Source: an uncultured Bacteroides sp.
GTDB taxonomy: Bacteria > Bacteroidota > Bacteroidia > Bacteroidales > Bacteroidaceae
Assembly: GCA_900555635.1 (NCBI GenBank)
Contig: USLU01000027.1
Coordinates: forward strand, 1 to 61,078
Length of the DNA: 61,078 bases
Direction: 5' to 3'
Shown: positions 1 through 8,578 of the stretch, one piece after another
Numbering within the stretch: the first letter of the stretch is position 1
Layout of the letters: each line of letters opens with the position of its first letter
Made by a program: the position numbers and the translations under genes
Notes under the pieces: model-generated
The model's database searches: none
The model's input: only the letters and a program-made list of their open reading frames with translations
What the model was told of the DNA's origin: nothing

Positions 1-85
1 GGGAAGACTGAGATTTAAGTGCAAATCAACGACGCACTGCATGCTTACTTACCATTTCTGCCCGCTGTCAAATCCAGTCAAGCCC
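1..85 (-). ncRNA. ssrA: tmRNA (ssrA), 5' part, cut by window edge
   Basis: Read on the minus strand from about position 85 downwards, the sequence begins GGGCTTGACTGGATTTGACA, then GCGGGCAGAAATGG and GTAAGCATGCAGTGCGT, and runs on to AATCTCAGTCTTCCC at the window edge. This matches the 5' tRNA-like domain and following region of Bacteroidetes tmRNA as I remember it. tmRNA rescues stalled ribosomes by adding a degradation tag. The tag-coding part and 3' tRNA half lie outside the window. The exact mature 5' end is uncertain by a few bases. A -7 promoter box lies about 36 bases upstream, which leaves a leader that RNase P would remove. Confidence 0.85.
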
Positions 86-120
86 AAACTTTAAAGACGG
101 TTTCAAAGAAATCGTGGGCG

Positions 121-128
121 CAAAGATA
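121..128 (-). promoter_or_regulatory. -7 box of the ssrA promoter
   Basis: The minus strand reads TATCTTTG, a full match to the Bacteroides -7 consensus TAnnTTTG. A start site would fall near 115, about 30 bases ahead of the mature tmRNA end. No clear -33 box is seen; TTTC at 147-150 is the best candidate. Confidence 0.6.
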
Positions 129-236
129 AGAAATCTTTTGCTTCCTGAAACCTTTTATTAGCAAATATTATAGCAAATGGAACTCTATAGCATATAAAAT
201 GGACTATTTTGTAATCAAAAGCCGCTGATATTGCCC

Positions 237-244
237 TATCTTTG
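237..244 (+). promoter_or_regulatory. -7 box upstream of the GH3 gene
   Basis: TATCTTTG matches the Bacteroides -7 consensus and lies 35 bases before the GH3 start codon. The nearest TTTG (208-211) is 25 bases upstream, wider than the usual 19-21, so the -33 part is uncertain. The rest of 86-236 shows no gene. Confidence 0.55.
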
Positions 245-279
245 TAGCAAATGAAAAACAAAAGAAAACGATAAATATC

Positions 280-3114
280 ATGAAAAACGTGATTCTGACC
301 GCCTTGTTACTAAGCGGTACCACCTTGCTATCGGCACAGAAAACGACAAAAGTGCCGGCAGTATATAAACCCGTAAAGACTGAAATGTATCGCAAAGGCT
401 GGATAGACTTCAACAAGAACGGTGTGAAAGACATCTATGAGGATCCTACCGCCACTATTGACGCCCGCATTGAAGACCTATTGAAACAGATGACCTTGGA
501 AGAGAAAACTTGCCAGATGGTTACCCTGTACGGTTACAAACGAGTATTAAAAGATGACCTCCCCACGCCCGAATGGAAACAAATGCTGTGGAAAGATGGC
601 ATCGGCGCAATAGACGAACACCTCAATGGCTTCCAGCAATGGGGACTCCCGCCATCGGACAATGAGAATGTATGGCCTGCCTCCCGTCATGCATGGGCAC
701 TAAACGAAGTACAACGTTTCTTCATAGAAGATACCCGCCTTGGCATTCCTGTAGATTTCACGAATGAAGGTATACGGGGAGTGGAAAGTTACAAAGCAAC
801 CAACTTCCCCACTCAATTGGGCTTAGGACATACCTGGAATCGTGAACTCATTCATAAAGTAGGACTTATCACAGGACGCGAAGCACGTATGTTGGGCTAT
901 ACCAATGTCTATGCTCCTATTCTCGATGTAGGTCGGGATCAACGCTGGGGACGCTATGAAGAAGTATATGGAGAGTCTCCTTACCTTGTTGCTGAATTGG
1001 GCATTGAAATGGTGCGTGGGTTGCAACACAACCATCAAGTTGCAGCTACGGGTAAGCATTTCGCTGCTTATAGCAATAACAAAGGTGCACGCGAAGGCAT
1101 GGCACGCGTCGATCCGCAGATGTCACCCCGTGAAGTAGAAAATATTCATATTTATCCTTTCAAAAGAGTGATTCAGGAAGCTGGCATGCTGGGGGTAATG
1201 AGTTCGTACAACGATTACGATGGAATTCCTATCCAAGGAAGCTACTATTGGTTGATGACACGCTTGCGCCATGAAATGGGTTTTCGTGGTTATGTGGTTT
1301 CGGATAGCGACGCTGTAGAATATCTTTATACCAAACATGGCACTGCCAAAGATATGAAAGAAGCCGTTCGTCAAAGTGTGGAAGCTGGATTGAACGTGCG
1401 CTGTACATTCCGTTCTCCCGATTCCTTCGTACTTCCGCTCCGCGAGCTTGTAAAGGAAGGCGGATTGAGCGAAGAAACAATTAATAATAGGGTACGTGAT
1501 ATTCTCCGGGTAAAATTTCTAATCGGATTATTTGATACCCCGTACCAAACTGATCTTGCAGGAGCTGATAAGGAAGTAGAGAATGAAGAAAACGAAGCTG
1601 TAGCTCTGCAAGCATCCCGTGAGTCCATTGTATTGTTGAAAAATGCAAATAACACATTACCACTGGATATCAATGCAGTAAAAAAGATAGCCGTATGTGG
1701 TCCGAACGCCAATGAAGAAGGATATGCCCTGACACATTACGGTCCACTTGCTGTAGAAGTAACCACCGTATTACAAGGCATTCAAGACAAAGTAAAAGAC
1801 AAAGCCGAAGTACTCTACACCAAAGGCTGCAACTTGATAGATGCCAACTGGCCCGAAAGTGAAATCATAGACTACCCAATGACAAGTGAAGAACAAGCCG
1901 AAATAGACAAAGCTGTAACCAATGCCCGGCAGGCCGATGTATCCATTGTAGTACTAGGTGGCGGGCAACGCACATGCGGTGAAAACAAATCACGCAGCAG
2001 CCTCGACCTTCCCGGACGTCAACTGCAACTACTACAGGCTATACAAGCTACAGGCAAACCAGTAGTACTGATTCTTATTAACGGCAGACCACTCTCCGTG
2101 AATTGGGCAGACAAGTTTGTACCTGCTATTCTCGAAGCCTGGTATCCGGGATCTAAAGGAGGAATTGCACTTGCCGATATTCTCTTTGGGGATTACAACC
2201 CCGGTGGTAAATTAACAGTTACCTTTCCGAAGACCGTCGGACAAATCCCCTTCAATTTTCCTTGCAAGCCTTCTTCTCAGATTGATGGCGGCAAGAATCC
2301 GGGACCTGACGGCAACCAGTCACGAATCAACGGTGCTCTCTATCCCTTCGGATATGGTTTAAGCTATACCACCTTCGAATATTCCGACTTAGAAATAACC
2401 CCCAAAGTCATCACTCCGAACGAAAAAGCAACTGTACGCCTGAAAGTAACCAATACCGGAAAACGTGCCGGAGACGAAGTCGTTCAACTCTATATCCGCG
2501 ATGTATTAAGCAGCGTCACCACCTACGAGAAGAATCTTGCAGGCTTCGAACGTGTTCATCTGCAACCGGGCGAAACGAAAGAAGTAGTCTTCACTATTGA
2601 TCGCAAGCATCTTGAGCTACTAGATGCCCACATGAAATGGGTAGTAGAACCAGGGGATTTCGTCCTCATGGCAGGTGCCTCTTCCGAAGATATCCGCCTG
2701 AACGGACTGTTGACCGTAGAAGATTACCAGACCCGTGCCAAAACCATAGAAGCCCAAAAGCCAGCTAGCCGGGTAAGTGCCAGCACTAATCCGGAAGACG
2801 CGGAAAATGTGCTCGATGGAAAAATCAACACCGCATGGCAAGGAAATAAAGGAGATTATATTACCTTTGCCCTAGAGAACGGAGCCAAAGTAGATCAAGT
2901 ATCCATCGCCTTTACGCGCGACAACAATCTGCCGGCAAATTTTGAAATCCAGCTTTCGGGCGGTGGCGGTCAATTCCTGACTGTATATTCAGGAACCGTC
3001 AGCGAATATGGCAAACTGATTTCATATCCGTTCAAAGGAACAACCGCCAGTGACCTGCGCATTGTGCTGAATGATGACCGGATCGGGGTGGCAGAAATTA
3101 AAATTAGTGATTAG
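280..3114 (+). CDS. GH3 family beta-glycosidase with C-terminal discoidin-like domain
   Basis: Secreted exo-acting beta-glycosidase of family GH3, probably a beta-glucosidase or beta-xylosidase of the periplasm; the sugar specificity cannot be read from sequence. Residues 1-19 form a signal peptide ending LLSAQ. The N-terminal GH3 barrel (about 50-400) holds GYVVSDSDAV, whose Asp342 is at the catalytic nucleophile position. The alpha/beta sandwich domain (about 450-680) and a fibronectin-III-like domain (about 735-810, with DEVVQLYIRD) follow. The last ~115 residues (from EAQKPASRVSAS, with LDGKINTAWQG) look like an F5/8 type C fold that may bind glycan. At 944 residues it is longer than plain GH3 enzymes because of this tail. 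It stands divergent from ssrA and 102 bases before the lactonase-like gene, with which it may be co-transcribed. Confidence 0.93.
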   Translation: MKNVILTALLLSGTTLLSAQKTTKVPAVYKPVKTEMYRKGWIDFNKNGVKDIYEDPTATIDARIEDLLKQMTLEEKTCQMVTLYGYKRVLKDDLPTPEWKQMLWKDGIGAIDEHLNGFQQWGLPPSDNENVWPASRHAWALNEVQRFFIEDTRLGIPVDFTNEGIRGVESYKATNFPTQLGLGHTWNRELIHKVGLITGREARMLGYTNVYAPILDVGRDQRWGRYEEVYGESPYLVAELGIEMVRGLQHNHQVAATGKHFAAYSNNKGAREGMARVDPQMSPREVENIHIYPFKRVIQEAGMLGVMSSYNDYDGIPIQGSYYWLMTRLRHEMGFRGYVVSDSDAVEYLYTKHGTAKDMKEAVRQSVEAGLNVRCTFRSPDSFVLPLRELVKEGGLSEETINNRVRDILRVKFLIGLFDTPYQTDLAGADKEVENEENEAVALQASRESIVLLKNANNTLPLDINAVKKIAVCGPNANEEGYALTHYGPLAVEVTTVLQGIQDKVKDKAEVLYTKGCNLIDANWPESEIIDYPMTSEEQAEIDKAVTNARQADVSIVVLGGGQRTCGENKSRSSLDLPGRQLQLLQAIQATGKPVVLILINGRPLSVNWADKFVPAILEAWYPGSKGGIALADILFGDYNPGGKLTVTFPKTVGQIPFNFPCKPSSQIDGGKNPGPDGNQSRINGALYPFGYGLSYTTFEYSDLEITPKVITPNEKATVRLKVTNTGKRAGDEVVQLYIRDVLSSVTTYEKNLAGFERVHLQPGETKEVVFTIDRKHLELLDAHMKWVVEPGDFVLMAGASSEDIRLNGLLTVEDYQTRAKTIEAQKPASRVSASTNPEDAENVLDGKINTAWQGNKGDYITFALENGAKVDQVSIAFTRDNNLPANFEIQLSGGGGQFLTVYSGTVSEYGKLISYPFKGTTASDLRIVLNDDRIGVAEIKISD

Positions 3115-3202
3115 TTATGAGTTATAAGTTATTTGTTTAAGCTTCTATGCAGACTAACAGCGCAACCAAATCATCCACTAATAACTTATAACTTATAACT
3201 AA
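3111..3202. repeat. 23-bp inverted repeat with three-word arms
   Basis: Arms 3111-3133 and 3180-3202 pair at 22 of 23 positions around a 46-base loop. Each arm is three tandem copies of a 7-base word, AGTTATA or a one-base variant. The left arm contains the TAG stop of the GH3 gene. There is no clean GC-rich stem, so it is not a standard terminator. In RNA it would fold and could stabilise the upstream message or weaken read-through. Confidence 0.75.
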
Positions 3203-3216
3203 ATATTATTTTTTTT

Positions 3217-4323
3217 ATGAAAGTACTTCTTTACTGTATGCTCGGATTAAGCCTTACCGCTTGTTCGCCTCAAAAGACGGCAAGCAATCAGGACGAACTC
3301 GCCATGTTGGTGGGTACTTACACGAACGGAACAAGCAAAGGTATCTATACCTTCCGTTTTAATCAGGAAACCGGAATAAGCACTCCGCTTAGTTCCATAG
3401 AACTCCCTAATCCCTCCTACCTCACTCTTTCGGAAAATGGTAAATTCGTCTATGCCGTTAGTGAAATGAATGATAGCACGGCAGCTCTTAGTGCCCTTGC
3501 ATTCGATAAAGAGACAGGAAACCTACGCCTACTGAACACAGAACTGACTCATGGCGCTGATCCTTGCTACGTTGCCACCAATGGTAATGAAGTGTTGACT
3601 GCCAACTATAGTGGCGGTTCGATGTCCGTTTTTCCCTTAAATAAAGATGGTTCATTGCAACCTGTAGATACTCTTTTTGAAGGTACAGCAAATGGTCCTG
3701 ATACGATACGCCAAATCGTTCCGCATATCCATTGTACAATCTTCTCGCCAGATGGAAAGTACATCTTTGCCACAGATTTCAGTGCAGACCGTATACTGCG
3801 CTTCGTACTACATCCTAAAGACATCATTCCCCATCCATCATCAGAAAGTGTTAATATAGATGCCAATTCCGGTCCACGCCATCTTACATTCAGTCCGGAT
3901 GGCAAGCACGCCTACCTTATTTCCGAGTTATCCGGTAAAGTGACCGCCTTCAATTACAACGACGGTATACTGGAACAAATACAAACCATTACAGCCGATA
4001 CCCTGGCTGCTCGTGGCAGTGGAGATATCCATCTGAGTCCGGATGGGAAATACCTCTACGCCAGTAACCGGTTGAAAGGAGATGGTATCGCTATCTTCGC
4101 TGTAAATCCTGAAAATGGTACTCTTGCCAAAGTAGCTTATCAGCCTACCGGCATCCATCCACGCCACTTCAACATTACTCCCAACGGCAAATATCTGCTT
4201 GCTGCTTGCCGCGACAGTAATGTTATTCAGGTATACGAACGTGACCCTATAACCGGACTACTTACAGATATCCATCAGGACATCCTCGTAGACAAGCCCG
4301 TGTGCGTACAATTCGTTGAATAA
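3217..4323 (+). CDS. lactonase-family seven-bladed propeller lipoprotein
   Basis: Member of the YbhE/Pgl-type lactonase family (6-phosphogluconolactonase-like beta-propeller). The N-terminus has a lipobox (SLTAC, Cys16), so it is an exported lipoprotein and unlikely to serve the cytosolic pentose phosphate pathway. The chain shows repeated blades with the motifs LSENGKFVYAV, FSPDGKYIFATD, FSPDGKHAYLIS, LSPDGKYLYASN and ITPNGKYLLAA, regularly spaced to the end. The length of 368 residues is normal for the family. It follows the GH3 gene, which suggests it opens a sugar lactone or binds a sugar released there; this is inference. A poly-T run (3208-3215) lies just before the start codon. Confidence 0.85.
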   Translation: MKVLLYCMLGLSLTACSPQKTASNQDELAMLVGTYTNGTSKGIYTFRFNQETGISTPLSSIELPNPSYLTLSENGKFVYAVSEMNDSTAALSALAFDKETGNLRLLNTELTHGADPCYVATNGNEVLTANYSGGSMSVFPLNKDGSLQPVDTLFEGTANGPDTIRQIVPHIHCTIFSPDGKYIFATDFSADRILRFVLHPKDIIPHPSSESVNIDANSGPRHLTFSPDGKHAYLISELSGKVTAFNYNDGILEQIQTITADTLAARGSGDIHLSPDGKYLYASNRLKGDGIAIFAVNPENGTLAKVAYQPTGIHPRHFNITPNGKYLLAACRDSNVIQVYERDPITGLLTDIHQDILVDKPVCVQFVE

Positions 4324-4378
4324 ACAGGAGTAGTTCGTTAATAATTTAAAAATCGCCCTCGGACAGCAATAACTTGAT

Positions 4379-4386
4379 TAACTTTG
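4379..4386 (+). promoter_or_regulatory. -7 box of the DUF4831 gene
   Basis: TAACTTTG matches the TAnnTTTG consensus, 36 bases before the ATG at 4423. It overlaps the TTG that would open a longer reading frame, which supports the later start. Confidence 0.6.
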
Positions 4387-4422
4387 TCCCTCAACTTAAT
4401 TCAGTCTAAACCAATAGATCGT

Positions 4423-5475
4423 ATGAAAAGGAATATATTGATATTTTCAGCCTTACTCCTGGCTACAACTGCCACTGCCCAAACAGAAGTTACTGTGGGA
4501 GTAATGAATGGCAAAGACTACGGTGTGACGTACGTATTGCCAAAAACAGAAATAGAATTTGTACTGCAAACCACCAAACACACGTATACCCCCGGAGAGT
4601 TTTCCAAATATGCCGACCGTTATCTGCGTCTCACCAATGTATCCGCCGAAACGGAAGAATACTGGACATTGGACAAGATACAAACCCGTGTTGCTGGTGT
4701 ACCGGACAAGGATAATGTCTATTTCGTCAAACTTAAAGATAAAACCGTAGCCCCTCTGATGGAACTGACCCAAGACGGGATAGTACGATCAATCAACATG
4801 CCTTTTAGCGGTCAACAAGACAATCAAGGTAGCAAACCCGCTACAGCACCTGAAACGAGTATTGACCCGCGTAGTTTTCTCACTGAGGAAATCTTAATGT
4901 CCAACTCCAGCGCTAAAATGGCTGAATTGATTGCAAAAGAAATCTATAGTATTCGAGAAAGTAAAAATGCACTTCTACGGGGTGAAGCCGACAATATGCC
5001 CAAAGATGGTGCACAACTTAAATTGATGCTTGATAACCTGAACCAGCAGGAGCGTGCTATGACCGAGATGTTCTCCGGTACCATAAAAGAAGAACCTAAG
5101 ACTGTCATTATCCGCTTAACTCCCAAAGAAATGAAGAACGAAGTTGCTTTCCGCTTCTCCAAGAAACTCGGTGTAGTTGCCAATGATGACCTTGCCGGTG
5201 AACCTTACTACGTCAGCATAACCAACCTCAAAACTCCTGACCTCTCCGTGGTAGAGAATAAAAAGAAGGTGGAAGGTATAGCTTATAATGTTCCTGGCAG
5301 AGCACAAGTCATATTGACTCAAAATAACAAGAAACTGTTTGATGAAGAGTTGCCGATCACTCAGTTCGGTACTATAGAATTTCTCGCACCGGTATTATTT
5401 AACAAGAATTCTACTGTAAAAGTATTGTTCGACACAGCAACAGGAGGATTAATTAAAGTAGACCGAGAAGAGTGA
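4423..5475 (+). CDS. DUF4831 family exported protein
   Basis: Resembles the Bacteroidales family DUF4831, whose function is unknown. The chosen ATG gives a signal peptide (MKRNILIFSALLLATTATAQ) directly at the start; an upstream TTG at 4384 would place 13 residues before it and overlaps the promoter box, so it was rejected. The mature part starts TEVTVGVMNGKDYGVTYVLPK and has 350 residues in all, mostly predicted beta and mixed structure, with no lipobox and no catalytic motif that I recognise. It has its own promoter and ends one base before the stop of the convergent PqqD-like gene. Confidence 0.8.
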   Translation: MKRNILIFSALLLATTATAQTEVTVGVMNGKDYGVTYVLPKTEIEFVLQTTKHTYTPGEFSKYADRYLRLTNVSAETEEYWTLDKIQTRVAGVPDKDNVYFVKLKDKTVAPLMELTQDGIVRSINMPFSGQQDNQGSKPATAPETSIDPRSFLTEEILMSNSSAKMAELIAKEIYSIRESKNALLRGEADNMPKDGAQLKLMLDNLNQQERAMTEMFSGTIKEEPKTVIIRLTPKEMKNEVAFRFSKKLGVVANDDLAGEPYYVSITNLKTPDLSVVENKKKVEGIAYNVPGRAQVILTQNNKKLFDEELPITQFGTIEFLAPVLFNKNSTVKVLFDTATGGLIKVDREE

Positions 5476-5476
5476 T

Positions 5477-5827
5477 TTAATTTCTAACTCCTAATTGAAT
5501 AAAGCCGTCTTTCCGAAGTTGCATAATATAAGTAGTAATTCGTGAAGCATAATTCGCTTCTCCCTCAAAATGTTCGGCAAGTAAAGTAATTATTTCTTGT
5601 ACTGTACGTTGACCATCGATCAGGTTCCATACGGCAGTACCATGCTCCTCCAATGTCACACGAATATCTGGTGACATACCCTTCGGTAACAAGAAACGAC
5701 GCATCCAGTCATATTTAAAGCGAGGATAGGTGAGTACAATCGACTCACCTTCCCACTCGCTTGTAATATGCTCACAACGAACTGGAACGGCATCTAATAA
5801 ACTGACTTTTCCTTCAATTGTTTCCAT
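5477..5827 (-). CDS. PqqD-family peptide-binding protein
   Basis: A 116-residue protein with the PqqD fold (RiPP recognition element), a winged-helix module that in known systems holds a precursor peptide for a radical-SAM enzyme. Visible family features are RFKYDWMRRFL, the central LEEHGTAVWNLIDGQRTVQEI and a C-terminal helix with YIMQLRKDGFIQLG. No pqqA, pqqE or other radical-SAM maturase is nearby, so it is not evidence for PQQ synthesis. It lies 24 bases downstream of the MFS gene and is probably co-transcribed with it. Its actual role here is unknown. Confidence 0.8.
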   Translation of the reverse strand: METIEGKVSLLDAVPVRCEHITSEWEGESIVLTYPRFKYDWMRRFLLPKGMSPDIRVTLEEHGTAVWNLIDGQRTVQEIITLLAEHFEGEANYASRITTYIMQLRKDGFIQLGVRN

Positions 5828-5851
5828 TTTCCGTTCGTTTATTAGTTTATA

Positions 5852-7243
5852 TTATTTTTGAATATTGGCTTTCTGCAAACCATACCCTTTTTTCTTATCC
5901 TCAGCTTTCAGTAAAATGGCAAATACAATGGCCAATATACCAAAGCAAGTAAAAATAATCATCGGAATAGTATAATCATAGATAGGCTTTCCTGCATCGG
6001 TATGTCCAGTGATACAATAATTATCCAATACCTTACCAATCAGCAAAGGAACACCCATAAGTCCCCAGTTCTGTACCCAGAAGATCAACGAGTAAGCTGT
6101 TCCCAACTTGTTTTCAGGAATAATCTTAGGAACAGAAGGCCACATAGCCGAAGGTACCAAAGAAAAAGCTATTCCCAGCAATATAATAAGTGCCAAAGCA
6201 ATCAACCAATTATCCAAGAAAGGCAGAGAGAAAGTAAAGTGAATAATAACAAGCATCACAGAACCAAGTAACATAATAGTAGCTCCTTTACCTTTACGGT
6301 CATAAAGATTACCAAAGAGTGGAGTCAACAAAATGTTTCCGAATGGCAGCAAAGCAGGAATGATACCTGATAGAGATGTTTCAATATGGAACTTGTTAAT
6401 CATCAAACTCGGAGCAAACTTCAAGAACGGGAATACTGCCGAATAGAACAATACACACAGCAACGCAATATACCAAAAACCTTTCAACTTGATAATCTCG
6501 AAGATATCACTGAAACGGAACGGTTCTTCTACCTCTAACACTGCATCCGAAGCATCTTGCTCATCACGGCGTTTGTCCATAATCACGAATACAAGGAATG
6601 AAAGCAGACCGATACAAAGAAGAATCAAACCAATCAGGATAGGCATACTGATACTATTATTAAAAGCTCTGCAAAGCAACGGAGTTAATCCAATGGCAAG
6701 TCCCGTACCAATACGTGCCGTAGCCATCTCAAGGCCCATTGCCAACGCCATCTCCTTACCTTTGAACCATTTTACAATGATTTTAGAAACCGTAATACCT
6801 GCAATCTCTACGCCTACTCCGAATAAAGCATAACCCAAGGAAGCAACCAGCAAAGGATATCCCCAAACGCTACCGAAAATAGAAACTGTTTCACCGCCGA
6901 AATCATGGGAAACACCATACCATTTGATTGCTACACCGATCAACATAATGCTGGTGGCCATCAATCCAGTAAAACGGACTCCCATCTTATCCAAAATCAT
7001 ACCACCGAAAATCAACATCAGGAAGAAGACGTTAAACCAACCGTAAGCGCTGGTAAACGTTCCATAATCATCACCAGTCCATCCTAATCCTCCACCGCCA
7101 ACAGGACTTTGCAGCAGATCTTGTAGAGGAGCCATCATATCCGTTATAAAATACCCGCAAAGCATTGTAAATGCTACCAGAGACAATACTACCCAACGTG
7201 CAGTTTTCGACTCGCTTAATTTTCTTTGAATGTGTTCTTTCAT
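5852..7243 (-). CDS. MFS transporter
   Basis: Major facilitator superfamily permease of 463 residues with about 12 hydrophobic segments, the first being WVVLSLVAFTMLCGYFITDM, and a charged central loop (MDKRRDEQDASDAVLEVEE) between the two six-helix halves. The loop MILDKMGVRFTG after helix 2 resembles the MFS signature, and a second copy (NLYDRKGKGATIM) follows in the C-terminal half. It acts in the inner membrane. The substrate cannot be inferred; the linked PqqD-like gene gives no clear hint. A promoter box lies 50 bases upstream. Confidence 0.88.
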   Translation of the reverse strand: MKEHIQRKLSESKTARWVVLSLVAFTMLCGYFITDMMAPLQDLLQSPVGGGGLGWTGDDYGTFTSAYGWFNVFFLMLIFGGMILDKMGVRFTGLMATSIMLIGVAIKWYGVSHDFGGETVSIFGSVWGYPLLVASLGYALFGVGVEIAGITVSKIIVKWFKGKEMALAMGLEMATARIGTGLAIGLTPLLCRAFNNSISMPILIGLILLCIGLLSFLVFVIMDKRRDEQDASDAVLEVEEPFRFSDIFEIIKLKGFWYIALLCVLFYSAVFPFLKFAPSLMINKFHIETSLSGIIPALLPFGNILLTPLFGNLYDRKGKGATIMLLGSVMLVIIHFTFSLPFLDNWLIALALIILLGIAFSLVPSAMWPSVPKIIPENKLGTAYSLIFWVQNWGLMGVPLLIGKVLDNYCITGHTDAGKPIYDYTIPMIIFTCFGILAIVFAILLKAEDKKKGYGLQKANIQK

Positions 7244-7292
7244 TTTAGTTATTAATTTATCTCATTTTATTATATGTTTTCCATAATATACA

Positions 7293-7300
7293 CAAAGGTA
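7293..7300 (-). promoter_or_regulatory. -7 box of the MFS/PqqD transcript
   Basis: The minus strand reads TACCTTTG, a full -7 match, starting 57 bases before the MFS start codon. It lies directly downstream of the secG terminator. No convincing -33 box. Confidence 0.55.
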
Positions 7301-7301
7301 C

Positions 7302-7353
7302 AAAAAATAAGCGAAATCACTTATTCTTTCTCAGAATTCATGATTTCGCTTAT
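7302..7353 (-). terminator. terminator of the secG operon
   Basis: On the minus strand a perfect 13-bp stem (7341-7353 with 7307-7319, ATAAGCGAAATCA) encloses a 21-base loop and is followed by a T run. It lies 33 bases after the secG stop codon and separates the secG operon from the MFS promoter. Confidence 0.85.
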
Positions 7354-7385
7354 CTTTTATTGCTTTAACCGTATGCCGTCTATCT

Positions 7386-7769
7386 TTATTCAGCAGGTTG
7401 TTCTGTAGCAGGTGCTGTAGTTTCCGGTGCTGTAGCAGCAGGAGCTTCAGTCTGCGGAGCAGCTGTACCAACAGGCATGTTATAAGGATTAGTTTTTTCT
7501 TCTTGCTGTGCTTGTTCCAGAATCACTTCACCACTCTTATGAGAAGCTGAAGGAACTGTATAAGCAGAAGCAATGCTGAAAACGACTAAAACTGCTGCCA
7601 GGGTCCATGTTGCTTTTTCCAGGAAATCGGTAGTTTTGCGTACACCCATGATTTGGTTGGATGATGAAAAACCTGATGACAGACCGCCTCCTTTGGAATT
7701 TTGAATCAGCACAATGAAGCACATCAGCATAGATGCAATCACCATTAAGATAACTAATAATAAATACAT
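7386..7769 (-). CDS. secG: protein translocase subunit SecG
   Basis: Inner-membrane subunit of the SecYEG channel that helps SecA push preproteins across. Residues 1-23 form the first transmembrane helix and about 52-72 the second. Between them lies the family signature IQNSKGGGLSSGFSSSNQIMG, then a FLEKATW-type segment. After the second helix comes a long low-complexity tail rich in Ala, Pro, Thr and Glu (about residues 95-127), common in Bacteroides SecG and absent from E. coli. It is the last gene of the operon, four bases after the TPR gene and ahead of a strong terminator. Confidence 0.95.
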   Translation of the reverse strand: MYLLLVILMVIASMLMCFIVLIQNSKGGGLSSGFSSSNQIMGVRKTTDFLEKATWTLAAVLVVFSIASAYTVPSASHKSGEVILEQAQQEEKTNPYNMPVGTAAPQTEAPAATAPETTAPATEQPAE

Positions 7770-7773
7770 TTTG

Positions 7774-8571
7774 TTATTTTGATTTAGCGTTAATAATCAA
7801 TTTCTCTAAAAATCTGATTTGGTCTGCAAAGTAAGCATTTTTTTTTGGATAATTCAAACTTAATTTTTTAATAATTTCAAGTGCTTTGTCATATCGGCGC
7901 TGTTTGATATAAATTTTCGCCAAAGTTTCTGTAAAACAGCTATCATCCAATTCTTCATTAGAAGCAGGTACTGAGGATTCATTCTCTTCTTTTTCCTCCG
8001 GAAGTTCAACTTCTTTTTCAGATATAACCGCTTCTTTTTCTGGTTTACCCGCAGATTCACTTTTCAGTATAAAGTCATCAATCAATTCATGTCCACGAAG
8101 CTTTTGTGTCTCGACTTTGGTATCCGTTTGAGATGTTTCCGACGACTCCGCTTCCTCTTCATTCTGCAACAGATAAGATGTGTAATCCATGGCATAATCC
8201 AATTCCATACTCGGTATATTCTCTTCCGGAACGGTAGACAAGAAAGCATCTATCAGTGAAAGGGTACGGTCCACACTAGGCTCTTCGTCCATCACTTTGG
8301 AGGAAAAAAGCGGAGACTTTTGTGCTTGCAGCGTATAGCGGTCACCTTCTATCAGATAAAACAGGACACGACGGTCTGCTACATACAACACAGCCTTGCG
8401 CAATTCGGCACCAAAGTTTATATCGTGTAGCAGATAGAGATTCTTCAAGTAAAGTAAACGTAGCGATTGAAAATAAGGATAGCGTGCCACCAAGGTGCGA
8501 AGTTCGTACAAGGTGTCTCTATCCAGCGTCTCAGGATGCTGAATCCATTGTTGCAAATGGGCAGAAGTCAT
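7774..8571 (-). CDS. conserved TPR-like protein between lptE and secG
   Basis: A 265-residue protein with no signal peptide. The N-terminal ~120 residues are helical (HLQQWIQHPETLDRDTLYELRTL, ARYPYFQSLRLLYLKNL). The middle (about 135-200) is acidic and probably disordered. The last ~55 residues (ETLAKIYIKQRRYDKALEIIKKLSLNYPKKN) form a TPR-like repeat. It is likely cytosolic and may be a scaffold. The position between lptE and secG suggests envelope or secretion work, but no function is established to my knowledge. It lies seven bases from lptE and four from secG, so the genes are surely co-transcribed. Confidence 0.8.
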   Translation of the reverse strand: MTSAHLQQWIQHPETLDRDTLYELRTLVARYPYFQSLRLLYLKNLYLLHDINFGAELRKAVLYVADRRVLFYLIEGDRYTLQAQKSPLFSSKVMDEEPSVDRTLSLIDAFLSTVPEENIPSMELDYAMDYTSYLLQNEEEAESSETSQTDTKVETQKLRGHELIDDFILKSESAGKPEKEAVISEKEVELPEEKEENESSVPASNEELDDSCFTETLAKIYIKQRRYDKALEIIKKLSLNYPKKNAYFADQIRFLEKLIINAKSK

Positions 8572-8578
8572 GCTTAAA

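Noticed and set aside
280..4323. GH3 and lactonase genes as part of the PUL
   Set aside because: They lie about 25 kb from the susCD region with housekeeping operons between, so membership cannot be supported.
5473..5479. Stops of convergent genes only one base apart, possible overlap gene
   Set aside because: Both genes have family-typical ends; tight convergent ends are common in compact genomes.
5477..5827. PQQ or RiPP biosynthesis cluster suggested by the PqqD-like gene
   Set aside because: No precursor peptide, radical-SAM maturase or protease is found nearby; the only partner is an MFS transporter.
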